From positions 1,884-65,883 of the forward strand of contig JAAOMT010000627.1 of the NCBI GenBank assembly GCA_016748015.1: 64,000 nt of DNA, read 5' to 3'. Position numbers and translations under genes: made by a program. This stretch comes from Geosiphon pyriformis. Its lineage: Eukaryota; Glomeromycota; Glomeromycetes; Archaeosporales; Geosiphonaceae. Below are positions 22,830 to 36,300 of the stretch, piece by piece. Every line of letters begins with the position of its first letter. Position 1 is the stretch's first letter. A model generated the notes under the pieces. That model worked only from the letters and a program-made list of their open reading frames with translations. It made no database searches and was not told the origin of the DNA.

Positions 22830-25660
22830 AGAATACAGACAATCTAACCTTTCTAAAACCAAACTGATTGAGACCTTAAAAGCTATCATTTTTGATTCCA
22901 ATCTGCCCACTGTTACTGGAGGTTTTTGGTCTCTTTTCTTGAATGTTGTTAATGTTGATTTACTGTGAATTCACATTTCTAGGAAGTAGTTGGACCTCCA
23001 GTAACTAAATTTTTCTTCAAATTATCTCTTATAATTTGAACTGCTGAGCTTATAAGTGGAATGGCCAATTCCATGCCAGTTATTTTGTATAGTTATGTTG
23101 TAGTAAATGTCAACTCTTTCCCAGGAATTACTCGTCTGGAAGCTCACTAAAATGTGTAGTTACTTTGCTGTAAAAGTCAACTCTTCTACAAGAATCTCAT
23201 TTGTAGGCTACTCTAATGATTGTAAGAAAAAAATAAAAGAAAAATAAAAGAAATGTAAAAGAAATAGAATTTTGTCAAGGGAAATGTTTTCTATCCAGGC
23301 CTGGAGTCACTAACAGCTTATTGAAATTGGTAGCTAATCAATTTCAAAAACATTAGTTGTGTTTGAGGAAATTTCAAGTGTAATAATTTTGAGGATTTGG
23401 TTATCGAATATTTAATTTTTATTTGATTTTGTAAAAAGTAATTTGTTTCAATTAAGATATCTCAAGTAAGATACTATGATAAAATATGGGAAGGATACAT
23501 TTTCTTGAAGAGAGAAGTTCTTCTTTTATACAACTTGTTATAATACTAGTCTTTGAACTTGCATTTTTCTTTTTGCTATAATTTGGGTGAACTAAAGATA
23601 CATTTCGGCAAATTTACAAGTTATTTCACTGAACTATTGATTATTTTGGCAAATTTTCATTAATTTCGGCAAATTTTGACTATGTTAAATGGTTCAGAGT
23701 ATTGTATAATTTGATCATCTTAATTTCTAAAGTACAAATCGGATTATTGATTAAGTAATAATATTTGATAATTTGGCTAATTTAATAAGTGATAATTGAA
23801 ATAATAATGATATGCTAATTAATAATAGGAATTATAAAGATAATTTCATGCTAATTAATAGCTAAAATCCTACTAATAACACCACCTTGGAGGTGAGAAC
23901 CTTAGAAAAACTTAAGCTAGAGTCATAGACCATATTATCAACAGCTGAAAAAGGAGAAGCAAATGCCAACATTATATCATCTAAAGCCATATCCACATCC
24001 AAATGTGACACCAAAGGGGTAGAAGTGACTGGAGAAGAAACACTAAAAGGGGTTGCTATTGGTACTATTTCCATACCATTCAACTTCCTTAATATACCAG
24101 ACACCTGATTCATTAAGAGCTCTAAGAAGCATTCCAAAGTGGCTTAACAAGCATTCAAGGAAGAGTTATTAACTGAAGCAAAAAAAAAATCACTGTTTGA
24201 ATCTGAAACACCAGAAAGAAGGATGTTAGAACTGGAATCAGAACTGAAATGAGAACTACCAAAAGAACCAGCAAGTGAGACCACCTGGGCCCAAGTTTTG
24301 CTACCAAAGGCAGCAGGGCAAAAAATCAGAACACTTTTTTTCTTATACAATCTTGCCAACTAAAAACAATATTTATTAGAAGCATTTCTCTTAAAGTTTT
24401 TTTCAGAAAAAGCAGAAACCAGAGTGTCAGAAGCATTACACTTCAAAGCTGAGTGTTCAAACTTCCCATATTTTTTATATTGAACCAAGTTCAATCTAGT
24501 CCAAGAAAGTTTCACACCACCAAAAATTGGCTCAGTGCAAAAAGCAGATTCAAGCTTATTTTCAGATTCAAAACTGACCATGGCACAGTGATTCTGGTTG
24601 CCAGTCTCTAGAGAACAATTGATCATGCAAGTTTTTCCACCAGTCTTTTTCAAAAGAGTGCCAAGATTGTGCGCAGTTGTTTCCACTGGCAAAGTAAACA
24701 ATAGGCCCTAAAGCAATCCCTAGACATCCAAGTATTCTGATCTCCCACAGTCATAGCCACATGCACTAAGTCTTTCCCAATAAGGAATGATTATCTTGAT
24801 GCCAATTGCTTTGCTTGTTCCAATTCAGCAAATTCTACTACAGCCTTCTGCCACATACCAATCAGCTGAATCTTGATCAACTTAATATTACCAAACTCAA
24901 ATACTGTGGTGACAATCATTTTTTTTGGTGTATCCATGGAAATTTTCTTGATTATTACAGCTCAATCTGAATGAATTTTTTGTTTCTTGAGATTGCTGTT
25001 TACAATAATTCTCTTCTCTCTGGTTAATGATGTAGCCTTAATCAAGTTCTCCTTAAAAGTAAACATTAATCAGATGATCCCTTCAAATTTTGAGGGGGTA
25101 GTAGCCTCCCCAAAACCATTGATTGTTGAAAATAATTTCCTAATGAATTGGGTCTTAGCTGTAGCAGATTTGCCATCCACCACCAAAAGATTAATATTCA
25201 AAACAAAAGACTTCCTAACTGACACTTCCACTGGGATTTTAATGATTTTTGAATCAATCCACTTTTTTTTCAGAAAGATAGGCAAGTAAGGAGGAAACAC
25301 AATACCATCATCATTTATAGTAAAATCAGGAGAGCCAAGTAAAAAGCCAAACACCATACCAGTATTGATATGTTTTGTCTTAGAAGTGGTTGTAGCTGAA
25401 CTCAGAAGAGACTCACTATTTACACCAATCATGCCAACATCTTCATCATTACAGACAGACTATCCACATCAAAATACATACTATCACCAGGCTCAGATTT
25501 ATTCAAAGAGATATCCTTCTCATCACCAAAATGTTTAACATTTCCAAGAACCACTTTCTTTTCTGAGTAAAAAAACCACCAGTAGGACCATAAAAAGCAT
25601 CTTTGAATACCTTCTTTTTTGACATATCACTGTCCAAAGCAGTTTTTAAATCTACAACGA
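22830..25660 (-). pseudogene. ORF1 of LINE-1, interrupted by a solo LTR
   Basis: Pieces at 25,432-25,070, 24,701-24,360, 24,359-24,144 and 24,137-23,890 match LINE-5 ORF1 in order (IDSKIIKIPVEVSVRKSF; TTAHNLGTLLKKTGGKTC; PAAFGSKTWAQVVSLAGS). After the LTR it resumes at 22,906 as VGRLESKM. The start ATG is lost (GTAGATTTA in place of an ATG GAT TCA start). The zinc knuckle has lost its first two cysteines (YKKYGKFEHSALKC). ORF1 proteins bind element RNA. Confidence 0.75.
22911..23881 (-). repeat. Solo LTR-A inside LINE-1 (971 bp, 4-bp target duplication)
   Basis: The 4-bp direct repeat CCAC flanks it at 22,907-22,910 and 23,882-23,885. Removing the LTR and one copy rejoins the LINE frame as SKVGRLESK, matching the LINE-5 stretch FKVGILESK, which proves the boundaries. 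It starts TGTTACTGGAGG on the plus strand. It is the best preserved of the inserted LTR-A copies. Confidence 0.9.
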
Positions 25661-25777
25661 AAGAGTTATTATTTAAAAAAATGTTGAAAGAACTAACAAG
25701 AAAAAATAGAAAAACTTCTTTTTCAGAAAATGTGCTTTTTGAGAATTTTTGGAGGTAAGAAAGAAAGAAGTTTTTTA

Positions 25778-26278
25778 ATTTTTTTCAAAAGATAATTTAT
25801 ACTGTCAACAAATAATAACATATTAATATAATTTTATGCTTTATATTGACATTTTTAAAATTCAATATTAGATATTAGATGTACTCTTTAATCACATTTT
25901 ATTTAATAATCTTCAAATACTATAATTATATAAATTAAGAAAAAGTAAGTAAATATTAACAAATAATTTTTTATCCTAAGATGTTTAAATACTTGAAGAT
26001 AAGAAAAAAAAAAGAGAAACAAATAATAAGAAAAGAATTAAATTGATAGATATTGTTTTATTCTTTTGATTTTTTACATATTTTTTTATAGTTAAAAAAC
26101 TTATTGTTTATATAACTATTTAAAGTAGTCAATAATCAGGTCAATAATCAAATTAATAGTTAGGTTATTAATCAGATTGATAATTGCTATCTAAAATAAT
26201 ATAGTTAATTATATAATATTAGTAATTAGTATATGTAATAATTAATAAAAACTATAAGTTTCAATTATAATATTATTC
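25778..26278 (-). repeat. Main fragment of the Gypsy-2 left (3') LTR
   Basis: It aligns with 32,736-33,319, with a 26-bp gap near 25,795. Shared blocks include AAATACTATAATTATA and TTATATAATATTA. A tandem array of AATAATCAGRTT-like units at 26,130-26,195 is shorter than the one in the right LTR. Confidence 0.75.
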
Positions 26279-29200
26279 TTTTTAAAAAGATTAAGCTTTG
26301 GTAAAATCAAGCTATTTATAATGTAGTTTATCTAAAAAATCTTATTTAACTTAAAACTAACTAGTTTGTTGAAATTTTTTGTAAATAAAGTATATAATAC
26401 TTGAAATAAAATAAGTTTTGTATTTAAAAGACTAAATTTTTGTATAAAAGTTTTGGCTTTTTTTGGAATAGTTAAAACTCTTGGAATATCTAATTATATA
26501 ATTTCCAAAATTTTTATTTGTATTTCTAAAGTTGTTTTCTTTAAGAGTTTTATGTTTTTTATAACTTCACCAAATTAATTATAGAGCTTTAATTGTTTTT
26601 TATATAATAAGTTTTTGTTTATGGACAGAATTTCTTGAATTGTTTTTCCAATTATAATAAAAAATATGAATATTATTGCTGTTATGCTTTTTAGCAGATT
26701 CTTATCTATTTTGCTACCAATTTTTTCTTTTCTGTTAATAATTTTCTTTGGTTTAATAACAATATATATTCTATTATTATTAATTATAGTTATCTGTTTT
26801 TTAATAATTAAAGTAGTATTTAAATAATTTTTGATTCAATACTTATAAAGAATATAAAAGGCATTTTAAATGTTTTAATCTAAGAAATAATTGTTTATGT
26901 CAATTGAAGATATTTCTGTTTTAGAAATAATATATTTATTTATATTTAATTTTTGTTAATTATTTGGATCAGTATTACTATAACAAATAACTAATCAAGT
27001 CATTTGTAATATTTTTTAAATTATGTTCTATAAACAGAACAATTATTAAAAATTGTTTTATATTAATCTTATAAGATATAAAAACTATTGTTTAAAACTT
27101 TGTTGATTATAAAAAATTCTTTCTATTAGTTAAAAAATTTATTATTATAGACATTGTTTTTGTTTAAGTAATATTCTAAAACTAAATTATTAATACTTAA
27201 AAAAAGTGTTTTATAAGTTTTCTTTTTTTTAAGTTTTTCTTGAAACTGTTTTATCATTTTAAAAACAATTATCTATGCTTTTACCAATGAGTCAAAAATA
27301 GTACCAATTTTTTTTGCAAAATGTTTTTATAATTTCTTATTGTAATTTCTTTAAAGAGTTTTGTTTTAATGTTTGTTTTTATTGGCAAAATTACTATTTA
27401 TTCATAAAACAAATAAAAAAATTTATAATTTATTATGCTATAATTTACAGTTTTATAAGCAAACAAAACTAAAAACAGTACTTTGTTTTATAAGTTTGTT
27501 TTTTATTGGTTTTGGCTAAAATTTCACATAAGATTTTATTAAAACATTCTACTAAGTCATTTGTTTAAGAATAATAAAAAGAAAAAAGGTTGTAATATAT
27601 TCCTATTTTTCTATAAAGTTTTTCAACCAGTGTACTTAAAAAAGCTTTTTTTCTATAAGATAAAAGTTCTTTAGAGCAGTTATAGCAACAAATAATATTT
27701 TTATAAATAAAATTGGCTATTGAGACAACTATTTGGTCTGAGATAACTCTTGTTTTTACTTATTTTGTAAAATAGTTGATAGTTGTAATAATATATCTGT
27801 TGCCATTAGAAGTTATTGTTAAAAATTCAACAATATTTATACCAATTTTGTCAAATAATTGACCAACAAAAATTGAATGAATATCTTTTTTTCAATTGAA
27901 TTTTTTTTTTTGGCAGATATTACAGATTTTAATGTAATTAGCAATGTTTTTTCCTAAGATAGACTAATAATAATAAGCTAGAGTTTTCTAAATTGTTTTA
28001 ATCTTTTTAAAGTTTTTAATTAATAGATTAGTGTATATGTTGTAGATTACAATTTTTTTTCAAATTTGATGATTTTTTAAAAGCAATCAGAATCTTTTTT
28101 ATTTCTTTTGTATAATTGGTTTTGATAGATTAAATAAAAATTTGATTGTTTTTACAAATGTTTTTTTTGTTGTTAAATGTAGTTTAATAAGTATTGTTTT
28201 TTATCTAAAAATTCTATTAATACAGAGTAATTATTCAAGTCTATTATTATGTTTGTTTTAAGAGAAAGTTACTAATAATTAAGTTGGTTTGGTTTGAAAA
28301 AGTTGTATTATTATTAAATGGTAAGTTTAAAAACAGTATTAGGATTTTGATAATAAGCTCTTTGTAATATTATATATTATAATCGAATTTATTCAAGTAA
28401 AATATTTAGTAAGTTATTTTTTTATGTTTCAGCTTCTTTTTATTATACAGCTAAATCAAAGCTTAGTAATCTGTTATTACCAAAAACTTTACACTAAGAA
28501 GATATTTACTTCAGTAAGTAGTAAACTATACTACTGTTAAGCATTTTTGTTCTATAACTAAGTAATTTTGTTTTGTTAAGAAAAAAAAGTTGTTAGCACA
28601 AGTTATAATATGTTCTTTATTATCTTTATTTTTTTAAAATAAAACAGCACCAAGTCCAAAGCCAGATGCATTAGTATAAAAGATAAAAAGTTGATTCAGA
28701 TTAGATTGTTTGAGAATTAGTTTAATAACTAGTTTTTCTTTTAGAATTTTAAAAACTTTTTGTTAGTGTGTGTTTTAATAGTAATTAACAGTTTTTTTGG
28801 ATAGTTAATTGAAAGAAAATATGATTTTGAAAAAATCTTTAACAAAATTTTGATAATAAAAGACCAAACTAAGAAAAAAATATAGTTTATGAATGTTTAT
28901 TAGTTGTTTAATGTTTTGAACTTTTTTAATCTTGGCTGGATTAAAGAAAATTTCATTTTTTGTAATAAAATAACCAAGAAACTAAGTAGATTGTTGTCCA
29001 AAAAAAGATTTGATTAAATTAATCTTAAGACTAGCATTTCTAAGAAGATCAAAAACCTTTTGCAAATATTTAAGATGTTTATTCCAGATTTTGGAGTATA
29101 CTATTATGTTATTTAAGTAAACTAAAACAAAGTTTTTTTTTACTGATTTAAATATTTTGTTTATTAAGCATTAAAAAGTAGAAAAAGCATTAGTAAAGCC

Positions 29201-32200
29201 AAAAAACATGACTATAAATTTATAAATATCATACTTAATAATAAAAACAGTTTTTTTTCTGTTTTCTAAATCTATCTCTATTTGCCAAAATCTAGCAGTT
29301 AGATTAATAGTTGAAAAAAAAGCAGCATTATTAAATTAATCTAATATTGCATCAATTTTAAAAAGTAAATACATATCTTTTTTAGTAATAGTATTTAATT
29401 GACAATAGTCAATACAGAAGTATAAAGTTCTATTTTTTTTAGATACCACTATAACTGAGAAGATCTATTTATTCTTGGTTTTTTGTATAAATTCAAGATT
29501 TTTTATTTAGTTTATTTTTTTCTTAATAAACTTATTATTATAGCAATTAGATTAATAAAGCTTTAGATAAATAAAACAAGTTTTTTTAATGGTAATAATA
29601 TGTTGTATTACATGAATACATCTAAAAATATCATCTTTTTTTGATATAACTAAGCTGTTTTTAGTCAGTAAGTTTTTAATGTTCACTTTTCTTTCTTTAG
29701 AAAAGAGTTTTTTTTGTTTTACAGCTAGTAATTAAATCTTAGATGGTTTATTTTCAAAAAACTTTTGCACTTTTTTTATTTTTTTTCTTGGTATTAAGCT
29801 GATTGGTTTTCAATTTTTGTAATAGATTAAGCAAAACATGTATTTGTTATTAAGAAAATACAAAAGTTTATTGTACTAGCACCAGACACAAAAACCATAT
29901 TACCAATAATTATATTTGGCTTTCTTGTTAGGTTTTCTGTTAAAAATTTTTTTAAGTATGTTATAGTAAAATCAACAAATTAGCTTGTTATTTATAATGA
30001 TTTTTTTGTTAGTTTTAATATTGTTTAGTGGCTTGTTATTATTGGTAAAAGTAATGTAAATAAGTTTAGCAGTTTTTTTTTTTCTTTTTATTATTATTAT
30101 TCTTTTCATTATCTAATTCATTTAATTGTTTTTTTTTTTTGGTTTTGCTTAATTACTAAGGGATTTGTTTAATAATAATACTTAATTATAATAAGTTTTT
30201 TACTATATCTAATGGTTAATTTACACAGTTTATAGTTAAGCAAAGCTTTGACTTTTTTAAGCCACTTATTGTCAACAATAATAATATATTCTTTAGTTTT
30301 AAAAACTTTTATATTAGTTTTAATACTACTGCTATTAATGCAAACAAGAACAGCTTTGGTAATACCAAGTTTTTTTTTGTTATTATACATATTAATTATA
30401 AGTCTAGTAGAGAATTTATCAATTTTTCTATTAATAGCTTCCAAGAAGTGTTTAGTAATAATACTTATAAATAATTTACTGTTTAGAATTAAGTTAATAA
30501 AATAACCAGCCACTTGGGCTTTGCAAATTAAAAAAGTAATATTATTATTGTTAATAAATTCAGCTTGGTGAGAATATTTGTTAGTTTTTGGTGTTTTTTT
30601 TTTAAGATTAAAAATTTGTGAAGATTTTTTCTGAACTGTAAATAGGTTATTAACTGGCCAAAAGTAATATAAACTGAAGTTTTTATGAGATTTTTAACAA
30701 TAAAATAAGAGTTAGATTTTTGTACTATTTTTAGAAATTCTAACTTTGAAAAATTTTTAAAAACTTTAGCTTTTAATGACTTATTGTTATTAACAATAGA
30801 AGTTGAGGCTTTGTTAAAGTCTAAGACAAAATCAATCTTAGCTTTTTCTTTTTTTTTTGTAAATTCAGAGAAATTAATGAGTAATTCATTTATATTATAG
30901 TTATTATTAATTAAATTAAAAATGTAAAAAAGGTTTTTTTTTGATTGGCTTGCACTTTCACTCTTTGGAGGTGTGTTTACTAGTTTAAAGACTAATAAAA
31001 AGTGGCTTTAACTAAAAGATTCTTTTTAAAAAAATTAATGTTAATATAATTAGGTCTTTAATTAGAAATATTATTATTGTTAGATCTATTATTATAGTTA
31101 TTATTGTTTTTAAAAGCTGAAAAAAATAATAAAAGATTGTTACAGTCTCTTGAAAAATGTCTAGTTAATCCACAACAATAGTATACAAATAGGTCACAAT
31201 TTTGCTGTTTTTAGTATAGTAATTGTTAAGGCTAATTAAAACATGATTCAAATTTAGATCTTTGTTATTGCTAGTTATTTTTGACTGTTTGTGCCAAAGA
31301 CTTTAATAGCCAAACAAAATTAATTCTAAGTTTATCAATTAATTGTTTATTTAAGTCTTGAATCTAAATAGTAAAAGAAATAATAGCTATTTAAAAAGCA
31401 GAAGCCAGAATAAAAACAGAAGCAAAAACTAAAAGTGTTAATTCCAAATGTATTTTTTGATTGTTTTTAATTTTTTATACAAGTTTAATAGCCATATTTA
31501 TAATAAAATTATTTTTTAAAGCCAAGAAAGACCAAAAAGCATATGATAAATTAGTTTTTAATTCTTTTGTAAAAAAATAAATCTTTTGTTTTTTTGTTTA
31601 ATTTTTTCTAAAATATACCTATTTAATTAATTTTTTTATTGCTTTAGCATATTTAATTACTATTTTTTCTGGGTCTTGGATTTTTTTTTCCAATTTTATG
31701 TACCACTTGAATATTAAAATTGGAGTTCTAAATTTATTTTCAAACCAGATAATAAAAGAAATATTGTCTTTTTTAGTATTTATTAATGTCTATTTAATTA
31801 TTTTTTGATAAATATTAGCATTAGTTTTTTGTAAAAACAAGACAACAAAAAAGTTTTGAAGGTAATCACCAATGATTTAGAACTTGTATTTAGTATTATA
31901 TTAATTAGCAGTGGCAGTTTTTTCAAAATCATCTAACTATTTAATTAGATTTTGTGTATTATCTCTGAATAAAAATAATGAAGTGTTGTTTTTTCACTCT
32001 AAAACAATTTGTATATCTTGAAAAACAGCCAAAATATTTGTTTACATAAAGTTAGCAGCTATTAATTTAGGAGTAATTATTTGTATAGAATAATTTGATT
32101 TACTTAAGAAAGGATTAAAAACAAAAATAGTTTGGTAACTTTTTTTTTTGTTTTAAAAAAAGTTTTAGTTAACTAATAAATAACAATCCAGATGTGAATT

Positions 32201-32501
32201 TGATGATTCAAATATTCAAAATCAGAAGGCTGTTGATTAAAAGTTGTTAAATATAAAAGTTAATTAATATAGTTGTTTTTTTTAAAAGTTTTTTTAAAGT
32301 AAACTTGATCAAAGAAATAAATTATATAGACTATATAAGTTTTAGTTAAATGCTCATTCAGAAACCAATTCCAAAAATCTTGGAATTGTTTACTGGGATT
32401 GTTTTTTAACAGAAAAGCAAATTAAGCAGAAAAGCAAAAAATTAAGTTTAATAAAATTTAGATTATTTTTGTTATGTATTACAAAGTGTTTTTTTGATTG
32501 T
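26279..32501 (-). pseudogene. Internal region of Gypsy-2: decayed gag-pol
   Basis: Minus-strand remnants in order: gag (about 32,100-30,900), protease (30,513-30,169), reverse transcriptase (about 29,560-28,900) with FWQIEIDLENRKKTVF near 29,240-29,290 and YLNN at 29,108-29,119 in place of YLDD, RNase H, and integrase (about 27,960-27,480) with CNICQ zinc ligands, GINIVEFL (first catalytic Asp to Asn) and LVECFN (catalytic Glu kept). Nearly all tryptophan, arginine and glycine codons are lost to transitions. No functional product is possible. Confidence 0.7.
30169..30513 (-). pseudogene. Aspartic protease remnant of Gypsy-2
   Basis: The longest open stretch in Gypsy-2 (114 codons). AGYFINLILNSKLF holds the retropepsin active site with DSG changed to NSK. 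It continues through FLEAINRKIDKFSTRLI and EYIIIVDNKWLKKVKALLNY, a protease core fold pattern like that of Gypsy-1. The open frame survives because its residual codons are AT-rich, not because it is functional. Confidence 0.65.
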
Positions 32502-33319
32502 TGTAACAGATATGAATAATTACTTATATAATAAAAAACAAAGTAAATTTTGATAATCTTACAGAAAACACTACTTTTATGTTATAAGTTGAAGTAATAA
32601 GCTAATGAATAGTAAGAGAAAACAAGATTGTAGGATAATAGAATAAATTAAAAAAAAATTAACTTTAAAGAACAAATTAAATAAATATAAATTTAATATA
32701 TAAGATCAGTCTTATAAAATATTTCAATTATTAATCTTTTCAAAAAGTAACTAAAAAATCTAAAAATAGAAAAATAGTTTATATTGTTAATAAATAATAA
32801 CACATTAATATATTTTATGTTTTATGTTGACATTCTTAAAATTTAATATCAAATATTAGATGTACTCTTTAGTTATATTTTATTCAATAATTTTCAAATA
32901 CTATAATTATACAGATTAAAAAATGATAGATAAATGTCAACAAATAATTTTTTATTTCAAGATATTCAGATACTTGAAGAAAAGAAGAGTGAAAAAGAAA
33001 TAGGCAATAAGAAAAGGATTGAGTTGATAAATATTGTTTTATTTTTTTATTTTTTTACATATTTTCTATAGCTAAGAGATTTATTGCTTATATAGTTATT
33101 TAAAGTAATTAATAATTAAGTCAATAATTAAGTTAATAGTTAGATAATTAATTAAATTATTAATCAGATCAATAATTATATTAATAATTAGATTAATAAT
33201 CAGATTATTAATTAGGTTAATAATTATTATCTAAAAATAAAGTGACTAATTATATAATATTAATGACTAATACATATGATAATTAATAAAAACTATGGAT
33301 TTTAACCATAATATTATCA
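32502..33319 (-). repeat. Right (5') LTR of Gypsy-2 (818 bp)
   Basis: It runs from TGTAACAGATATG to ATATTATCA on the plus strand, so it reads TG..CA on the minus strand. It contains the two uninterrupted target sites used by Gypsy-1 and LINE-1 in the other LTR. A tandem array of 11-12 bp units (AATAATYAGATT) covers about 33,100-33,230. Confidence 0.75.
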
Positions 33320-36300
33320 ATTAATTTACACTTATTATAAACAACAATTTAAAATTTGGAATAAAATTATAGCCTTTAAGAAAACATTTTTTTAATATAT
33401 TAAAAACCAAATCAATGATTATCTTTTTAAAAATTACAATATTACAAAAATCAAGTAAAGACTTTTTGAAAACTTTATCTACTACTTAAATGAAAACCCA
33501 AAAAATATTAGTGCTAATAATTATACTATTTACTTAAAGAACTTAATTACAACATTATCAAATTTTGTCAAAAAAAATATTCTGCTAACTTACAATTTAT
33601 TTTTAAACTTTAGTCTGAACTCAAAACAAGCAAAAAAAGCAAAAAAAATACTTAATTAATTTATATAATATTCAATACACCAAAAACAACTTTTCAATAT
33701 TTGTAAATACTTAAACAAAGAGTTAATTCTAAACTACCACTTTTAATTATACTCTTTTCAACTTTTTTTGCATAAGCCCAAACATTGAATTTACTACTTA
33801 ATTGTTTTTTAAAACCAAAGACTTTATATTATTAAAAAGCTTAATACAATAATTTGAACAAATTTTTATCAGCACAAATCTTTTTAATTACTTAGCAAAA
33901 AACTAAAGTAATTACTCTGATAACATAAGTGATAAAAAAACAATTCCTTAATTTACTAAAAAAAAACCAATAAAAACAAAAACATAATAATTAGATATAT
34001 TGCAAAATTTCAGAGTTTACAAAAAAAAATGCTAACACTAGTTCTTAAAAATGGTTTTACAAAGTTTCAAAAGCAAAATATGTTAATAAATAAAATACAA
34101 CAAAAATATTAAAAGCAATTTTCTACTTTTTCTAGAAAACAACAGAAAAATAATTTGAAAACTTAAGTAAACTATTTAAAAACTAACAAATATTTAAAAA
34201 TGCTTTCTTAGAACAGTTTACTAACAATAATACTCTTATTATTCTCCAAAATTAATTCTGAAATATCAAACAAAAATTCTCTAAATTTATCATGACCTAT
34301 TTTAGAAAGTTTAACAAACTTTTCTAACAAATTTACCAATTGAAAACCAATGACTATTACTTTAATGCTTAAATATTAGACCAATTTATTATTAAACTTA
34401 AGAATAAATTAATCAAAAAATTTTGTTCACATGCCTTAAAAGATTTAGCCAATGCTATTTAACATGCTAAGGCCTACAAAATAGTTATAAAAGAAGTCAA
34501 CTACATAAAGCTTGTTAATTTAGCTATTAAAAAAACCAGTTCAGCAGTTGAAAAAAATATTGATCAATTCACAAAAAAAGTTGAAAACTATTTTACAAAT
34601 TAACAACAGTAATAATAACAGAGATATTAATTATTACAACAATAAAACCAAAGCAACTTTTTATTATTATTAAACAACCAATCTCAAAGCTATTACTATT
34701 ATGAGATTTTAAAACATTAAAAATAAGATTGCCAAAAAATACAATAAAACCAGCAGCAAAAAAATAATCAACATTATTTTTAATCTTAGCAATTATATTA
34801 TCAATTATTAGTATCAGCTTATTACTTATTAAAATTTTAAAACAATTATTACTAATCTGCTCTATAATCAATAAAAGAACAATATTAGCAATTTCTATAG
34901 ATTTAATAATATTAATCCTCATCTGTCTAATAATATTAAATACTTGCTCAAAGATTAGTTTAATAAAACCAATTCATATTACAAAACTAATTTATAAACA
35001 ACAACAAAATTAATTCCAACAATTAATTAGTTCTTTATAATATAGTTTTTTATAATATAGTTCTTTATAATATAGTTCAACAAAAATCCAATTATTTTTA
35101 CACCCAACTTAACTATTTAATAATACCCAAAGAATCGAATTTTTATCAAATTGCACTTTTTAAAAGTGAAGCTGCAACACTAAAACAAAACTTTTTTAAC
35201 AACAATTACACAATTTTACCAGCTAAAATTGCCAAAAATGCCAATTTTTTCGATATTTTTTTATTTGAATTTAAAGCTATTACAAAACAAAAAGCAATTA
35301 CTATTATGTATACTAAAGCAAAAGTTAAAAAAAAACCAATTCAATTAATTTTAGACTGTAAATTAACTAAAAATATTATTACTTATTAACTAATACAATA
35401 ATTCAAATAAAGTATAAACTAATCAATTTAAACTATTATTGTTATAGCTAATAATATGAAAAAAAACACCTGTAAAAAAAATCAACAATTTTTTTTTATA
35501 ATTAATAAAATTACTATTTTAATTAAAGTCTTAGTTATAGATACATCTCAATACCAAGCTTTAGTCAAAAACAATTGGCTCCTTAAAGCCAATGCAAATT
35601 TAGATTAGAAAACTTAAAAACTCAAAATTTTATATCAAGAACAATATATCTGAGTATTTGCTATATGTAATATTTTCAACAAATAATCCAAAAAAGCCCC
35701 AATATTCGAATTTGAGAAAAAAAAATTCAATTACCAAAACTTACATGATTTTTGAATTAACATTCAATTGGATTGAGAAAATAAAACAACTATTTGAAAT
35801 ATTTACAATACAAATAATAATATTATGACTTAAAAAAACTAATTAACAATCTACTTTCATAATTAAATTAGTTAACAATTAGTATATTCTATATTTAAAA
35901 CCAGAACCAAAAAAACAACCATCCTATATTTTATTTAAATACAAAAATTAAAACAAAAAGCTTTTATTTATAGAAGTTTGCATATTATCCAAAAAAAATA
36001 TAAAACTTATATTTGTTATTACTGTAAAGTCTACTACAGAAAACAATTTGGCAGTCCAAAACAAAGTAAAAAATAGAATAACACAGTTTGTTTCACATAT
36101 AGAAAATTACTATCTGAAAAATATATCTGAATTAATATTGTAATAAAAAGAAGAATATGTAATTAAATTTGCTAATATGTTTTATTAATTTCTAAAAAAG
36201 TCAAACAAGAAATATTTTTTGATGCAGCATACAATAATGTTCTTAATAAACTGTATTATTACTCATATAATACAGAAATAATTTATAAATTAGCCATAAC

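Larger units (their letters stand above)
17996..25777 (-). mobile_element. LINE-1: near full-length LINE with RNase H, split by a solo LTR
   Basis: The T run at 17,995-18,007 is the poly(A) tail of a minus-strand LINE. The 5' end is near 25,777, where the 5' UTR (CTTCTTTCTTTCTTACC) matches LINE-5 at 59,026. Without the LTR insertion it is about 6.8 kb. ORF1 is at about 25,660-22,830 and ORF2 runs from about 22,770 to 18,100, with endonuclease, reverse transcriptase, RNase H and a C-terminal CCHC motif. The ORF2 order resembles the I/Tad-like LINEs with RNase H. Stops are frequent, but the reverse transcriptase box FMDD (20,482-20,493) is intact. Confidence 0.85.
7575..33319 (-). mobile_element. 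Gypsy-2, decayed Gypsy element carrying two nested insertions
   Basis: The right (5') LTR is 32,502-33,319. The left (3') LTR is split into ~7,575-7,675, 17,866-17,995 and ~25,778-26,278 by Gypsy-1 and LINE-1. The uninterrupted right LTR gives both empty sites, near 32,609-32,618 and 32,735. The internal region 26,279-32,501 carries gag, protease, reverse transcriptase and integrase remnants on the minus strand. No target duplication could be made out, and the outer left end is uncertain by about 15 bp. Confidence 0.7.

Noticed and set aside
34593-34922. A 109-codon minus-strand frame in Gypsy-3
   Set aside because: It is antisense to the gag region with the ruined CCHC of a plus-strand element, composed of I/N/L/K only.
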